Shown here one piece after another: positions 35,491 to 44,422 of a stretch of 64,000 nt of DNA. Position 1 is the stretch's first letter; every line of letters begins with the position of its first letter. This stretch comes from Ahniella sp. (lineage in GTDB: Bacteria; Pseudomonadota; Gammaproteobacteria; Xanthomonadales; Ahniellaceae), in NCBI GenBank assembly GCA_016712105.1, contig JADJRU010000012.1:62001-126000 (forward strand), read 5' to 3'. The notes beneath the pieces were generated by a model that was not told where the DNA came from, did not search any database, and worked only from the letters and a program-made list of their open reading frames with translations. Made by a program: the position numbers and the translations under genes.

Positions 35491-36114
35491 ATGCCCCGCA
35501 CAAATGTGAAAGGTTTGTATCTGTTGACCGAAGATGGCGCCGATGACGTGCGCCTGGGCGCCGTCGTGCGCCAGGCTCTGGGCGCAGGCCTGAAATGGCT
35601 CCAGTACCGGGACAAATCAAGGGATGCGGCCCGGCGCCTGCGCCAGGCAGGCCTGTTGGCGCAGTGGTGCCGGGACGCGGATGCCCACTTGTTGATCAAC
35701 GACGATGTCGCGCTGGCCAAGATGGTGAATGCGGCGGGGGTCCATTTGGGCCAGCACGACGGTGATCTGGCCGCGGCCCGGGCCATGCTGGGCCCGAATG
35801 CCGTCATCGGGGCGTCCTGTTACAACGATCTGGAACTCGCCCGGTCGGCTATCGAGGCCGGAGCCAGTTATCTGGCGTTCGGCGCCATGTATGCGTCCGG
35901 CACCAAACCCCTGGCACGCTCCTGTCCCCATGAGGTGCTCACTGCCGCGCGCGGGTTCGGGCTGCCGATCGTCGCCATCGGCGGCATCACGCCCGACAAT
36001 GCGGGTTCCGTATACACCGCCGGCGCTGATGCCATTGCCGTACTGGGTTGCGTGTGGCAGGCAGACGATGCCGTCTCAGTGATCAAGCGCTTCAGCGCGA
36101 TGGAGCCAAAATGA
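35491..36114 (+). CDS. thiE: Thiamine phosphate synthase
   Basis: A 207-residue TIM-barrel enzyme that joins HMP-PP and the thiazole phosphate to give thiamine phosphate. Motifs: LKWLQYRDKS, LLINDDVALAK, GVHLGQHDGD and PIVAIGGITPDNAG near the C-terminus. It starts at ATG 35491. Its stop overlaps the bioD start by ATGA, so two cofactor genes are coupled. Confidence 0.93.
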   Translation: MPRTNVKGLYLLTEDGADDVRLGAVVRQALGAGLKWLQYRDKSRDAARRLRQAGLLAQWCRDADAHLLINDDVALAKMVNAAGVHLGQHDGDLAAARAMLGPNAVIGASCYNDLELARSAIEAGASYLAFGAMYASGTKPLARSCPHEVLTAARGFGLPIVAIGGITPDNAGSVYTAGADAIAVLGCVWQADDAVSVIKRFSAMEPK

Positions 36115-36809
36115 ATCCAGCTTCCGGATTGTTCGTCACCGGCACCGATACCGGCATCGGCAAGACGCTCGTGAGTTGTGGCCTGCTTCTGGCGGCACGC
36201 CAGGCCGGGCTTCGTCCGGTCGGCATGAAACCGGTGGCCAGCGGGGCCGAACAGAATGCGGAGGGCGAGTGGCGCAATGAAGACGCCGAGGCCCTTCGCC
36301 AGTGGTCTGCCACACCCCAACCGGACTACGCACTGATCAACCCTTGTGTGTTTCCGGCACCGATTGCGCCGCAACTCGCAGCGGCCGACCTCGGACGGAC
36401 CATTGAACTCGCACCCATCCGGGCTGCCTACGAAGCCCTGCAGTTCGGTGCCAGCGCGGTACTGGTGGAAGGGGTCGGTGGCTGGTGTGTCCCGCTGTCC
36501 GATCACCTGATGCAAGCCGACCTGGTTCGCGCCTTGCGTGTGCCGGTCGTGCTGGTCGTCGGCATCCGGCTTGGATGTATCAGCCACGCCATTCTCAGCG
36601 AGCGCGCGATTGTTGCCGACGGCCTGCCCCTGTTGGGCTGGATCGCGAACCGGGTCGACCCGCACTGTCTCGTGCCCGATCGGGTGATCGCGTCGCTCGA
36701 CGAGGAAATGGATTGCCCGCGCCTGGCGGACATCCCGTTCGGCGCCAGTGTCCATGCTGCCGCAAGGGCACTTCAGGGTTCGGTGCCTAAGCTTTTTGCC
36801 AATGCCTGA
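36111..36809 (+). CDS. bioD: Dethiobiotin synthase
   Basis: A 232-residue ATP-dependent carboxylase that forms the ureido ring of dethiobiotin from DAPA and CO2. P-loop FVTGTDTGIGKTLVSCGLL, then GMKPVASGAE and VLVEGVGGWCVPL are diagnostic. Coupled to thiE by ATGA. Length is normal. Confidence 0.94.
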   Translation: MNPASGLFVTGTDTGIGKTLVSCGLLLAARQAGLRPVGMKPVASGAEQNAEGEWRNEDAEALRQWSATPQPDYALINPCVFPAPIAPQLAAADLGRTIELAPIRAAYEALQFGASAVLVEGVGGWCVPLSDHLMQADLVRALRVPVVLVVGIRLGCISHAILSERAIVADGLPLLGWIANRVDPHCLVPDRVIASLDEEMDCPRLADIPFGASVHAAARALQGSVPKLFANA

Positions 36810-36862
36810 ATCGGAAGCACCGCTTGGTACCATGTAAGACTTGAACAGCGAAGCGGCCCACC

Positions 36863-37681
36863 ATGAACGTTGATCTCAGCAAGTTCGACCTCGTCATCAA
36901 CACTTACCTGATTCCGCTCGGCCTGAAGCTGCTCGCGGCACTGGCGATCTGGTTCGTCGGCGGGTTCATCATCCGGGCGGTCATCGCCGGCGCCGAACGC
37001 GCCATGAAAGCGAAGCAACTGGAGCCGACGTTGACACGGTACCTCGGCTCGTTCCTGAGGGTCGTGCTGCGCATTGCACTGGTGCTGATCATCCTTGGCA
37101 TGGTGGGATTCGAGACCACCAGCTTCGCCGCCCTGCTTGCCGCCGCCGGTGTGGCCATCGGTGCGGCCTGGGCTGGTTTGCTGGCGAATTTTGCAGCCGG
37201 CGTGTTCCTGGTCGTGTTGCGTCCCTTCAAGGTGGGCGATTCCATCATGGTGGCGACCGTCAGTGGTGTCGTTCGCGAGATCGGCCTGTTCGGCTGCATC
37301 CTTGAGACCGGCGACGGTGTCCGCGTCACGATCGGCAACAACAAGATCTTCAGCGACAACATTTTCAATTACAGCGTGCATCCAACCCGGCGCGTCGACC
37401 TGAGCTGCCAACTGGCGCATCAGGTGGATGCTGCCCGAGCGATGGAATTGCTGCGCGCAGCGATTGCGACTGTGCCGCATGTTGCGACCGAACCGGCACC
37501 GCAGGTGGAAATTCTTGGCTTCAACGCAAACGGAACGCTGCTGGCCGTGCGGCCCTATTGCGCAAACGAGCATTACTGGCAGGTCTTCTTCGAGGGCAAT
37601 CGGCGGATTGCCGAAGTGGCCAATCGCGAAGCCTGGCCGATTCCCGAACAGCACAGTTTCGTCCGTCAGGTCGGCGCATGA
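36863..37681 (+). CDS. Small-conductance mechanosensitive channel, MscS family
   Basis: A 272-residue channel that releases solutes on osmotic downshock. Three membrane helices are visible; the pore-lining TM3 is LLAAAGVAIGAAWAGLLANF with the usual Gly/Ala packing, followed by the beta domain (FKVGDSIMVATVSGVVREIG) and VTIGNNKIFSDNIFNYS. The size matches E. coli MscS. The stop overlaps the hydrolase start by ATGA. Confidence 0.93.
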   Translation: MNVDLSKFDLVINTYLIPLGLKLLAALAIWFVGGFIIRAVIAGAERAMKAKQLEPTLTRYLGSFLRVVLRIALVLIILGMVGFETTSFAALLAAAGVAIGAAWAGLLANFAAGVFLVVLRPFKVGDSIMVATVSGVVREIGLFGCILETGDGVRVTIGNNKIFSDNIFNYSVHPTRRVDLSCQLAHQVDAARAMELLRAAIATVPHVATEPAPQVEILGFNANGTLLAVRPYCANEHYWQVFFEGNRRIAEVANREAWPIPEQHSFVRQVGA

Positions 37682-38298
37682 GCAGTCAACGTATTGCGGG
37701 GCCCGCAGGTGATCTCGAGATGGCAGTGTCGGGGCCCGAAACACCCCGTGCGATCGCGGTCATCTGCCATCCGCATCCCCTGGCTGGCGGCACCATGACG
37801 AACAAGGTGGTGACCAGCACCGAACGGGCATTGGTGGAACTCGATATCCGCTGTCTGCGGTTCAATTTCCGGGGCGTTGGGCATAGCGGGGGCACTCATG
37901 ACCACGGAGTCGGCGAGTTGGACGACACACGTGCTGCCATCGACTACCTACGCACACAGCACCCGGGTTTGCCGCTCGTTCTCGCTGGCTTCTCATTCGG
38001 TGCTTTTGTCTCGGCACATCTTGCGGTCGACGTGGCACCCGCACAGTTGTTGTCGATCGCGCCGCCAGTCGGTCGCTGGGACTTCTCGAAGTTTCGGCAC
38101 CCGCATAACGAGTGGTCAGTGTTGCAGCCGGACGCCGATGAAGTGGTGTCACCCGCCGCAGTTTATGACTGGGTCGCGCACCTGGACCCGATGCCGCGGC
38201 TGCATCGATTCGAGGGCTGCTCGCATTTTTTCCATGGCCAGTTGAACGCGCTGCGTGACGTCGTGCAGGCGCATGTCAGGGAATCAGCCTGGTGGTGA
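37678..38298 (+). CDS. Alpha/beta hydrolase (YuxL/CocE-like small hydrolase)
   Basis: A 206-residue serine hydrolase with ICHPHPLAGGTMTNKVV (oxyanion region), RFNFRGVGHSGG, nucleophile elbow LAGFSFGAFVS, and a likely acid/base pair in PDADEVVSP and CSHFFHGQ. It is coupled to mscS (ATGA at 37678) and to zapE (TGATG at 38296-38300), giving a tight three-gene run. Substrate unknown. Confidence 0.87.
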   Translation: MSSQRIAGPAGDLEMAVSGPETPRAIAVICHPHPLAGGTMTNKVVTSTERALVELDIRCLRFNFRGVGHSGGTHDHGVGELDDTRAAIDYLRTQHPGLPLVLAGFSFGAFVSAHLAVDVAPAQLLSIAPPVGRWDFSKFRHPHNEWSVLQPDADEVVSPAAVYDWVAHLDPMPRLHRFEGCSHFFHGQLNALRDVVQAHVRESAWW

Positions 38299-39389
38299 TG
38301 ACCCCTGGCGAGCGTTATCGGCAAGGTGTTCAGGCCAGTACGTGGTCGGAGGATCCGGCGCAACTCGCGGTGATCCACATTCTCGATCGCCTTCACGCCG
38401 ATCTTCAGGCTGCCGAACAGCAGGGATTGGTGTCGCGCTGGCTCGATCGGCTCCGCGGGCCGGTTCCGGTGCGCGGCCTGTATGTCTGGGGTGGTGTTGG
38501 CCGCGGCAAAACGTTCCTGGTCGATCTGTTGCACGATGCGCTGCCCGGCACACGAAAGTTGCGGCTGCATTTCCACCGGTTCATGGGGCGCGTGCATGCC
38601 GAACTGCGTGAGCGCGCGGGCGAGCGGGACCCGCTCGCCGCCATTGCGCGCCGATATGCGAGCGAAATCGATCTGTTCTGTCTGGACGAGTTTGTGGTCA
38701 GTGACATTGGCGACGCGATGATCCTGGCCGAGTTCCTGAAACATCTGTTCGATGCCGGCGCGACGCTCGTCACGACCTCGAACCTGCCGCCACATCGGCT
38801 CTACGAACACGGTCTCCAGCGCGACCGGTTTCGGCCAGCCATCGCGCTGATCGAGCGGCATTGCCAGGTTCACGAACTGGTCAGTGCCACCGACTACCGC
38901 CTGCGCGCGCTGACCCAGGAAAAGGTGTACTTGTTCCCGAACGGCGCCGACGCAGAGCGCAAGCTTGCCGAGGCGTTCGACCGTGTGAATCCCGGCTCCG
39001 AGCGCCCCGAGGCCACCATGGTCATCCATGATCGGCCGATCCCCCTGAAGCGGCGGGGCGACGGGATTGCGTGGTTTGAGTTCTCGGCGTTGTGCGAAGG
39101 GCCCCGGGCAGTCGCCGACTACATTGAACTGGCACGAAGCTTCAATACGGTCCTGATCAGTAACGTCCCGCGTTTCGGGAGCCGGCAAGCAGACGAAGAT
39201 GCGGCCAAACGATTCATCCATCTGATCGACGAGTTCTACGATCGACGGGTGAACGTGGTTTTGTCTGCCGCGGTGGAGCCGATGCAGTTGTATTCCGGTG
39301 AACGCCATCAGCATGAATTCCAGCGCACGATCAGTCGCCTGATCGAAATGCAATCGACTGCCTATCTGAGTGAAGAACACAAACCATGA
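38298..39389 (+). CDS. zapE: Cell division protein ZapE (AFG1-like ATPase)
   Basis: A 363-residue AAA+ ATPase that destabilises FtsZ polymers late in division. Walker A LYVWGGVGRGKTFLVD, the family HFHRFM motif and Walker B LFCLDEFVVSDIGDAM are complete. ATG at 38298 overlaps the hydrolase stop; GTG codons at 38292 and 38295 are less likely. Its end overlaps the MFS gene by ATGA. Confidence 0.93.
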   Translation: MTPGERYRQGVQASTWSEDPAQLAVIHILDRLHADLQAAEQQGLVSRWLDRLRGPVPVRGLYVWGGVGRGKTFLVDLLHDALPGTRKLRLHFHRFMGRVHAELRERAGERDPLAAIARRYASEIDLFCLDEFVVSDIGDAMILAEFLKHLFDAGATLVTTSNLPPHRLYEHGLQRDRFRPAIALIERHCQVHELVSATDYRLRALTQEKVYLFPNGADAERKLAEAFDRVNPGSERPEATMVIHDRPIPLKRRGDGIAWFEFSALCEGPRAVADYIELARSFNTVLISNVPRFGSRQADEDAAKRFIHLIDEFYDRRVNVVLSAAVEPMQLYSGERHQHEFQRTISRLIEMQSTAYLSEEHKP

Positions 39390-40567
39390 CGCAGCGCGCG
39401 GGCGATCCGCCATCCGTTCGCGTTCGCCTGCCGCCGCAAGTGTGGGCACTGGGTTTTGTGAGCCTGCTGACCGATGTCTCCTCGGAACTGGTGCACGCGT
39501 TGTTGCCGCTTCTGCTGGTTGGCACTTTGGGCGTGAGCATGTTGATGCTGGGCCTGATCGAAGGTCTGGCAGAGGGCACGGCGTCGATCGTCAAGTTGTT
39601 TTCCGGCGCGATCTCGGATCGGTTCCACCGTCGGAAGCCGCTGATCCTGCTGGGTTACGGCTTGTCCGCGATCACGAAGCTGGTGTTTCCTCTTGCAGGA
39701 TCGGCGGGTTCCGTCCTTGCGGCGCGCGTCGCGGACCGGGTCGGCAAAGGCATCCGTGGCGCGCCCAGAGACGCCCTGATTGCCGACGTCACGCCGGTGG
39801 CGCAGCGCGGGGCGGCCTATGGGCTTCGGCAGAGTCTCGATACGGTCGGCGCAGTGCTGGGTCCTTTGCTGGCGCTGGGTCTGATGGCCTGGCTCGGCGT
39901 GGTGCAGCACGCGCTGTGGTTTGCAGCGATTCCCGGTCTGGCTGCAGTGTGTGTGTTGTGGTGGTTCGTCCGCGAACCGGAAACGCAACTTGCCTCGGAC
40001 GGCAAAAAGTTCAGCCTGCGTGACTGGCGTTTACTGGACGCGGCACTGTGGCGCGTTCTGGCACTGTGTGCCGTACTGGGCCTGGCCCGTTTCGGCGAAG
40101 GGTTCCTGATCATCCATGGCCGTGACCTCGGCTTGGGTGACCAGTACGCGCCACTGACCCTGGTCCTGATGAGCTTCGTGTTTACGTTGCTGGCGTATCC
40201 GGTTGGTCTGCTCGCTGACCGCTGGCCTCGCCGGCACCTGCTGGCGTTTGCCATCGTGATGTTGCTGGTCGCAGACCTGGCGCTGGCGACCGCCAGCAAT
40301 CTGTATGTGTTTGCGCTCGGTGTGGCGCTCTGGGGCGCCCATCTGGGATTCAGCCAGGGGGTCTTGTCCGCGATGCTGGCCGATGCCGCTCCGAAGGCCC
40401 TGCGTGGCACGGCCTTCGGCGTATTTCATTTGATCAGTGGCATTGCCGCGATTATTGCCAGCCTGTTGGCGGGCTGGATCTGGCAATACCACGGAGCACC
40501 GGCGATGTTCCTTGCGGCCGCGGGCCTTGCTGGCATCGCGGCATTGTTGACGTGGCGGGTAGGTTAA
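39386..40567 (+). CDS. Major facilitator superfamily transporter
   Basis: A 393-residue membrane transporter with about twelve helices. It opens VWALGFVSLLTDVSSELVHA, and has the loop motif GAISDRFHRRKPLIL between helices 2 and 3 and RVADRVGKGIRGAPRDALIA, typical of one MFS subgroup. It is coupled to zapE by ATGA and converges on metB with a four-base overlap. Substrate unknown. Confidence 0.88.
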   Translation: MTQRAGDPPSVRVRLPPQVWALGFVSLLTDVSSELVHALLPLLLVGTLGVSMLMLGLIEGLAEGTASIVKLFSGAISDRFHRRKPLILLGYGLSAITKLVFPLAGSAGSVLAARVADRVGKGIRGAPRDALIADVTPVAQRGAAYGLRQSLDTVGAVLGPLLALGLMAWLGVVQHALWFAAIPGLAAVCVLWWFVREPETQLASDGKKFSLRDWRLLDAALWRVLALCAVLGLARFGEGFLIIHGRDLGLGDQYAPLTLVLMSFVFTLLAYPVGLLADRWPRRHLLAFAIVMLLVADLALATASNLYVFALGVALWGAHLGFSQGVLSAMLADAAPKALRGTAFGVFHLISGIAAIIASLLAGWIWQYHGAPAMFLAAAGLAGIAALLTWRVG

Positions 40568-41775
40568 GCCGCCGCGAGGTCCTCTGCTTCCGCTGGCGCC
40601 GCCTGAAGTTGCGCGCGCTCAAGCCCGGCAAACAGATCGCGCCACAGGTCTTCATAGGCTTCGATCCCGACCGAGAGTCGCAGCAGGCCTTCGCCGATGC
40701 CGGCGCGCTGGCGGGCTTCGGCACTCATCGACGCATGGGTCATCGTAGCCGGGTGCGCGATGAGGCTCTCCACGCCACCGAGTGATTCGGCGAGCGTGAT
40801 GTATTCGAGGCCCTCGACGAATGCCTGCACGGCGGCCACACCACCCCGCAACTCGAAACTCAGCATCGCGCCGTAACCCGTCTGTTGTCGCGCAGCAATC
40901 GCGTGACCGGGATGGCTGGTCAGGCCGGGGAAATAGACGCGCGAGACGGCCGAGTGGCGCACGAGGCGCGCGGCGATTTCGTTGGCGTTTTCCTGATGGA
41001 CACGCAGTCGGGCGTCGAGTGTCCGCAGGCCCCGAAGGGTGAGGAAGCTGTCGAATGGACTGCCGGTCAAGCCCAAAGCATTCGCCCACCAGACGAGTTC
41101 GCGATAACGCTCGATATCGGCGGCCACCACCGCACCCCCGACCACATCACTGTGCCCGTTGATGTACTTGGTCGTCGAATGGACGACAAAGTCGGCACCG
41201 AATCGGATCGGCTGTTGCAGTGCCGGGGAGAGGAAGGTGTTGTCCACCACCACCAGTGCACCGGCAGCGCGTGCAGCCGGCACCACATCAGCCAGTGACG
41301 TGAGTCGCAGCAGGGGATTCGACGGCGTTTCGAGCCAGACGAGTTTCGGGCGTTCGTCCAGCGCTTCGCGCCAGGCCTGGGCATTGCTGAAGTCGATGGA
41401 GCGCAGGCGGAACTGTTGCTTGCGGGCCAGCGCGTCAAACAAGCGCCAGCTACCGCCATAACAATCGTGCGGCACGATGAGCAGATCCCCCGGCGCAAGA
41501 TGGGCTTGCAGCAACAGTGTGATCGCAGCCATGCCGGTAGCCGTGATCACGGCGCCGGCGCCGCCTTCGAGTTCACTGAGGGCTTCTGCCAACAGGTCGC
41601 GCGTGGGATTGCCGCTCCGCGTGTAGTCGTACGCACGCTTTTGATTGAAGCCGGCAAAACTGAAATTGCTCGACAACACGATCGGCGGGACAACCGCGCC
41701 AAACGCGGTGTCGCGATCGATGCCGGCGCGGACTGCCTGGGTGGCGGGGCTGGTTTGGCTGGATGGCGTGCTCAT
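40564..41775 (-). CDS. metB: PLP-dependent O-succinylhomoserine (thiol)-lyase / cystathionine gamma-synthase
   Basis: A 403-residue enzyme of the Cys/Met metabolism PLP family. It condenses activated homoserine with cysteine (or sulfide) on the way to methionine. The PLP lysine is in VVHSTTKYINGHSDVVGG; YDYTRSGNPTRDLLAEALSE, GMAAITLLLQAHLAPGD and LVWLETPSNPLL are typical. It is coupled to metX by ATGA and lies behind the SAM riboswitch of that operon. Direct sulfhydrylation cannot be excluded from sequence. Confidence 0.9.
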   Translation of the reverse strand: MSTPSSQTSPATQAVRAGIDRDTAFGAVVPPIVLSSNFSFAGFNQKRAYDYTRSGNPTRDLLAEALSELEGGAGAVITATGMAAITLLLQAHLAPGDLLIVPHDCYGGSWRLFDALARKQQFRLRSIDFSNAQAWREALDERPKLVWLETPSNPLLRLTSLADVVPAARAAGALVVVDNTFLSPALQQPIRFGADFVVHSTTKYINGHSDVVGGAVVAADIERYRELVWWANALGLTGSPFDSFLTLRGLRTLDARLRVHQENANEIAARLVRHSAVSRVYFPGLTSHPGHAIAARQQTGYGAMLSFELRGGVAAVQAFVEGLEYITLAESLGGVESLIAHPATMTHASMSAEARQRAGIGEGLLRLSVGIEAYEDLWRDLFAGLERAQLQAAPAEAEDLAAA

Positions 41776-42800
41776 GGACAGGAACCCTGGCAGTCGTTGA
41801 GAAATTCACGCAGGACTCGGGCGACCTGGACGTGTTCGGTGAGAAACGCGTCGTGCCCGAAGCGCGAGCGCAGGTGATGCAGTTTTGAGGTCACGCCCAA
41901 GCCTTCTGCGAGGGCGTAGAGGTCGCCGATCGGCACCAGCCGGTCTTCGGCAATGGCGAGGATGCTGGTCGGCACGCGGATCTGCGCCGGGTCGACACGA
42001 TGCGCATCGATCGATTCGTTCAGGCGCAGGAAAGCGGTTTGGGTCCATTGGCGGACGTACCGTTGGCCGCAGGCTTCGAGGTAGGCATCGGCAGGTGTCA
42101 CCAGCGTGTCGTCAACGAACGTGGGCGCCTCGGCAAATCGTTCGGCGAATTCTTCCGGCGTCCGGTAACTGAGCATGGCCAGTTGCCGGGCCAGCGCGAG
42201 CGCACGATCGGGCTCGGCGATGCCACTGCGCACGATGCGGCGTTGCAGTCCGCGCCAGGCGCTGGCAAACGGATGGCTGCGATGGGCCCCGCTGATGACC
42301 AACAAGTGGCCGATACGTGTCGGGAACAGGGCTGCGAACTTGAGTGCCACCATCGCGCCATACGACGCGCCGATCAGCGCTTCGGCACGAGGCAGGCCGA
42401 GGAAGTCGAGCACTTTCGCAACCACCTGCGCCTGGTCTGCGGTATCCAGCGGGACGTCGAGGTCGCCGCGTGCGCCGAGCCACTCGATACCGATCAACTG
42501 GTGCCGGGCGGGATCGAGCGTACGGCCGGTGCCAACCTGGGTTTCCCACCAGCCCGGGCTGGCGTCGAGGGTGTTCGCACAGAGGTGCTGTCCGGCGGAG
42601 ATACCGCCGAGCACCACAACTGCTGGCGCATCCGGTGCACCCAGAATCTCGGCTGACAGGCCGAGGCGCATGCGACCGGCGTGCACCAGATCGAGATCCA
42701 CTTCGAAGCGGATACGCCGGGCATACGGCAAGTCGATGCGGGCTTCGGCGGTTTCGCTCGAGGCCTGCTGCAGTTCTTCACTTCGGGTGACCAGACTCAT
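41772..42800 (-). CDS. metX: Homoserine O-acyltransferase (MetX fold, probably O-succinyltransferase)
   Basis: A 342-residue alpha/beta hydrolase-fold acyltransferase. It has VVVLGGISAGQHL, the nucleophile elbow EALIGASYGAMVALK, a late Asp in ILAIAEDRLVPIG and the catalytic His in SRFGHDAFL. MetX enzymes of this xanthomonad type are described as succinyltransferases, so succinyl specificity is the likelier call. ATG 42800 has GAAGGAG at 42807-42813. It is the first gene of metXB and is controlled by the leader described separately. Confidence 0.88.
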   Translation of the reverse strand: MSLVTRSEELQQASSETAEARIDLPYARRIRFEVDLDLVHAGRMRLGLSAEILGAPDAPAVVVLGGISAGQHLCANTLDASPGWWETQVGTGRTLDPARHQLIGIEWLGARGDLDVPLDTADQAQVVAKVLDFLGLPRAEALIGASYGAMVALKFAALFPTRIGHLLVISGAHRSHPFASAWRGLQRRIVRSGIAEPDRALALARQLAMLSYRTPEEFAERFAEAPTFVDDTLVTPADAYLEACGQRYVRQWTQTAFLRLNESIDAHRVDPAQIRVPTSILAIAEDRLVPIGDLYALAEGLGVTSKLHHLRSRFGHDAFLTEHVQVARVLREFLNDCQGSCP

Positions 42801-42806
42801 GACACG

Positions 42807-42873
42807 CTCCTTCGCCAATACAAGTCATCCGCTTGCGTGAAGGAGGTGATCGCGATGGGATCGCGATCCCATC
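42807..42873 (-). promoter_or_regulatory. metX leader: Shine-Dalgarno, anti-Shine-Dalgarno and hairpin
   Basis: The metX ribosome site GAAGGAG (minus strand 42813-42807) is perfectly complementary to CTCCTTC at 42845-42839, with 25 bases between, so the site can be hidden in a hairpin. Just upstream, 42873-42854 is a perfect 20-base palindrome (GATGGGATCG and its mirror). These elements lie between the SAM aptamer and the start codon and suggest control of translation initiation. Confidence 0.65.
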
Positions 42874-42903
42874 TTTCGGAGGTCGATCGCCGTTTCGGCA
42901 TCG

Positions 42904-42998
42904 ACCCGCGCAAGAGTTGGCACCTTCAGTCCTGCGTGTGCAGGTCTGGGTTGCCCCGGCGTCGTTGGGCTTGTCCCTCGGCCGGTCTGGATGGGTGA
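42904..42998 (-). promoter_or_regulatory. SAM-I clan riboswitch aptamer (S-box) upstream of metXB
   Basis: Read on the minus strand the element shows the S-box core in order: ATCCAGA, CCGGC, GAGGGACAAGCCC, GACGCCGGGGCAACC, a P3 hairpin CAGACCTGC-acac-GCAGGACTG, then AAGGTGCCAACTC. P2 pairs CCGGC with GCCGG. Only minor departures from consensus are seen (AGCCC for GGCCC). It lies 104 bases before the metX start and begins at the expected transcription start. High SAM should lower metXB expression; the expression platform appears translational. Confidence 0.88.
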
Positions 42999-43002
42999 CG
43001 AG

Positions 43003-43031
43003 ACTTTACGCCTGCTTTCGGCATAAATCAA
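43003..43031 (-). promoter_or_regulatory. Sigma-70 promoter of the metXB leader
   Basis: On the minus strand -35 TTGATT (43031-43026) and -10 TAAAGT (43008-43003) have a 17-base spacer. The predicted start, near 42996, coincides with the 5' end of the SAM aptamer. A ten-base palindrome AAGATATCTT lies further upstream at 43050-43059. Confidence 0.7.
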
Positions 43032-43142
43032 TCTCTCCATCGCGATATAAAGATATCTTATGTCGCCGATCCGTGCCGAAAGACATTGTCCGGTTGATCC
43101 AGCAATCCCGTTTCTCCGAGACAAGCCCCAAGGAGAAACCTC

Positions 43143-43710
43143 ATGTCCATGATTCGCGCCCTGCTTGCCCTCGTCGTCGCCGTTGCCGCAACCGAAGCCT
43201 CCGCCGCCACGTTTTGCGTGGGCGACTCGACGCAACTGGTGAACGCGCTGAGCGCCGCTTCCAGCAATGGTCAGAGTGACAACATCCGGATTCGGGTCGG
43301 CACGTTTCAGCTGATCAATGGCGCCCGGTTGAGCTGCCGAAACGGCACGACGACCAGCCGGCGGCTGGCTCAGCCCCGCTTCCGCGCCGGGGGGGGCGGG
43401 GTGGGGGCGGCCGGGGGGGCGGGGCCGGCTCTACACGCGACAATGGACTGCAGAACCAACCGGAAGTCAGTCTGGTCAATGACGGCACGTCGATGTTCTC
43501 GACAGTGTTGTCCGAGCCGTTGTCGGGAACGCCGCTGCTGAGCGGGGGCATACAAGTCACGAGCAACGTGGCGGCTGTCGCGCCCGACCGACCGTCACCT
43601 GTGAGCGGTCCGACCCGGGCGGCGGTTCCGAATGGCAGCGCGTCCAAGGTCCTCGTATCGATATCGGCGCGTACGAGTTCGAGACCCTGTTTCGTCATGG
43701 TTTCGAATGA
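43143..43710 (+). pseudogene. Decayed secreted protein gene (parallel beta-helix type) with C-terminal GFE tag
   Basis: The start is sound: ATG behind AAGGAG, a signal peptide (SMIRALLALVVAVAATEASA) and FCVGDSTQLVNALSAASSNG, as in xanthomonad right-handed beta-helix surface proteins. After about residue 70 the frame enters a G-rich tract (43389-43425) and unrelated sequence. The last codons, in another frame, read VQGPRIDIGAYEFETLFRHG then FE and TGA at 43708-43710, the normal ending of the same family. The middle (normally several hundred residues) is missing and at least one frame change is needed. This is an internal deletion, real or an assembly collapse. Confidence 0.6.
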
Positions 43711-43719
43711 TGGACCGAA

Positions 43720-44422
43720 TCAATCGACCTGGTATCGACCTGATCGGACGCGCACGGCAGGTGGTATCCGATCCCGTTCGAAAGCGACATAACCCGCTTC
43801 CAGTTGACGCCAGAAATCCCGGTGCGGGCTGGCCGCCATGACGACCTCTTGTTTGGGGCCGAACCGGAAACGGGAACACGTGGACCGGCACCTTGGATTG
43901 GCCGGCTTTCAGCGCGGCCTCGACCAGTCCGTAAATCTCCTCGATGCCGTCGTCGGTCATCGCATAACACCCGATCGAGACGCAGTTGCCGTGCACCATC
44001 AGGTAACTGCCGGTCCAACCCTGCGCGCGCTCGTAGGCGTTCGGATACCCCAGATTAAAAGACAGGTGATAGCTGCTGTGCGGGTTCAATTGCCCGGTTC
44101 CGACCTGATAGAAGCCCTCGGGGGCCTGGCCATCACCTTCGCGGGTCTTCGGGCCCAACTCGCCGGAGTAGCTGCAGATCGGGTAAGTCTTGAACAGACG
44201 AAACGTGTTCTCGCCCGAAGCACGAAGCCAGAGTTCCAGTTCCGATTCCTGCTTGAAGATCCGGATGAACACCGGATCACCCTGGCGCAAACCGGCATCG
44301 GCCAACTGGGGTTGCAGTCGATCGAAACCCTCGCGCACTTTCTGCACCGGCCCCATTTGTGCACTGGGCGCTCCGGCCAACACCAGCAGTCCGACCAGCA
44401 GACCGAACACGCTGCGCTTCAT
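43720..44422 (-). CDS. L,D-transpeptidase (YkuD domain, YafK-like; frameshifted in this sequence)
   Basis: An exported peptidoglycan cross-linking enzyme of about 233 residues. It starts at 44422 with a signal sequence (MKRSVFGLLVGLLVLAGAPS). The catalytic motif MVHGNCVSIGCYAMTD contains the conserved His and Cys. Near 43864-43866 the frame changes: reading one C fewer turns HVFPFPVRPQ into HVFPFRFGPKQEVVMAASPH and the protein continues to a stop at 43720 (VRSGRYQVD). The first frame otherwise runs on without homology. It is coupled by ATGA to the aldo/keto reductase gene upstream. Confidence 0.8.

Noticed and set aside
42839..42852. Sequence resembling the 3' end of 16S rRNA (GATCACCTCCTT on the minus strand)
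   Set aside because: It is only a dozen bases, not an rRNA fragment. It is better explained as the anti-Shine-Dalgarno part of the metX leader.
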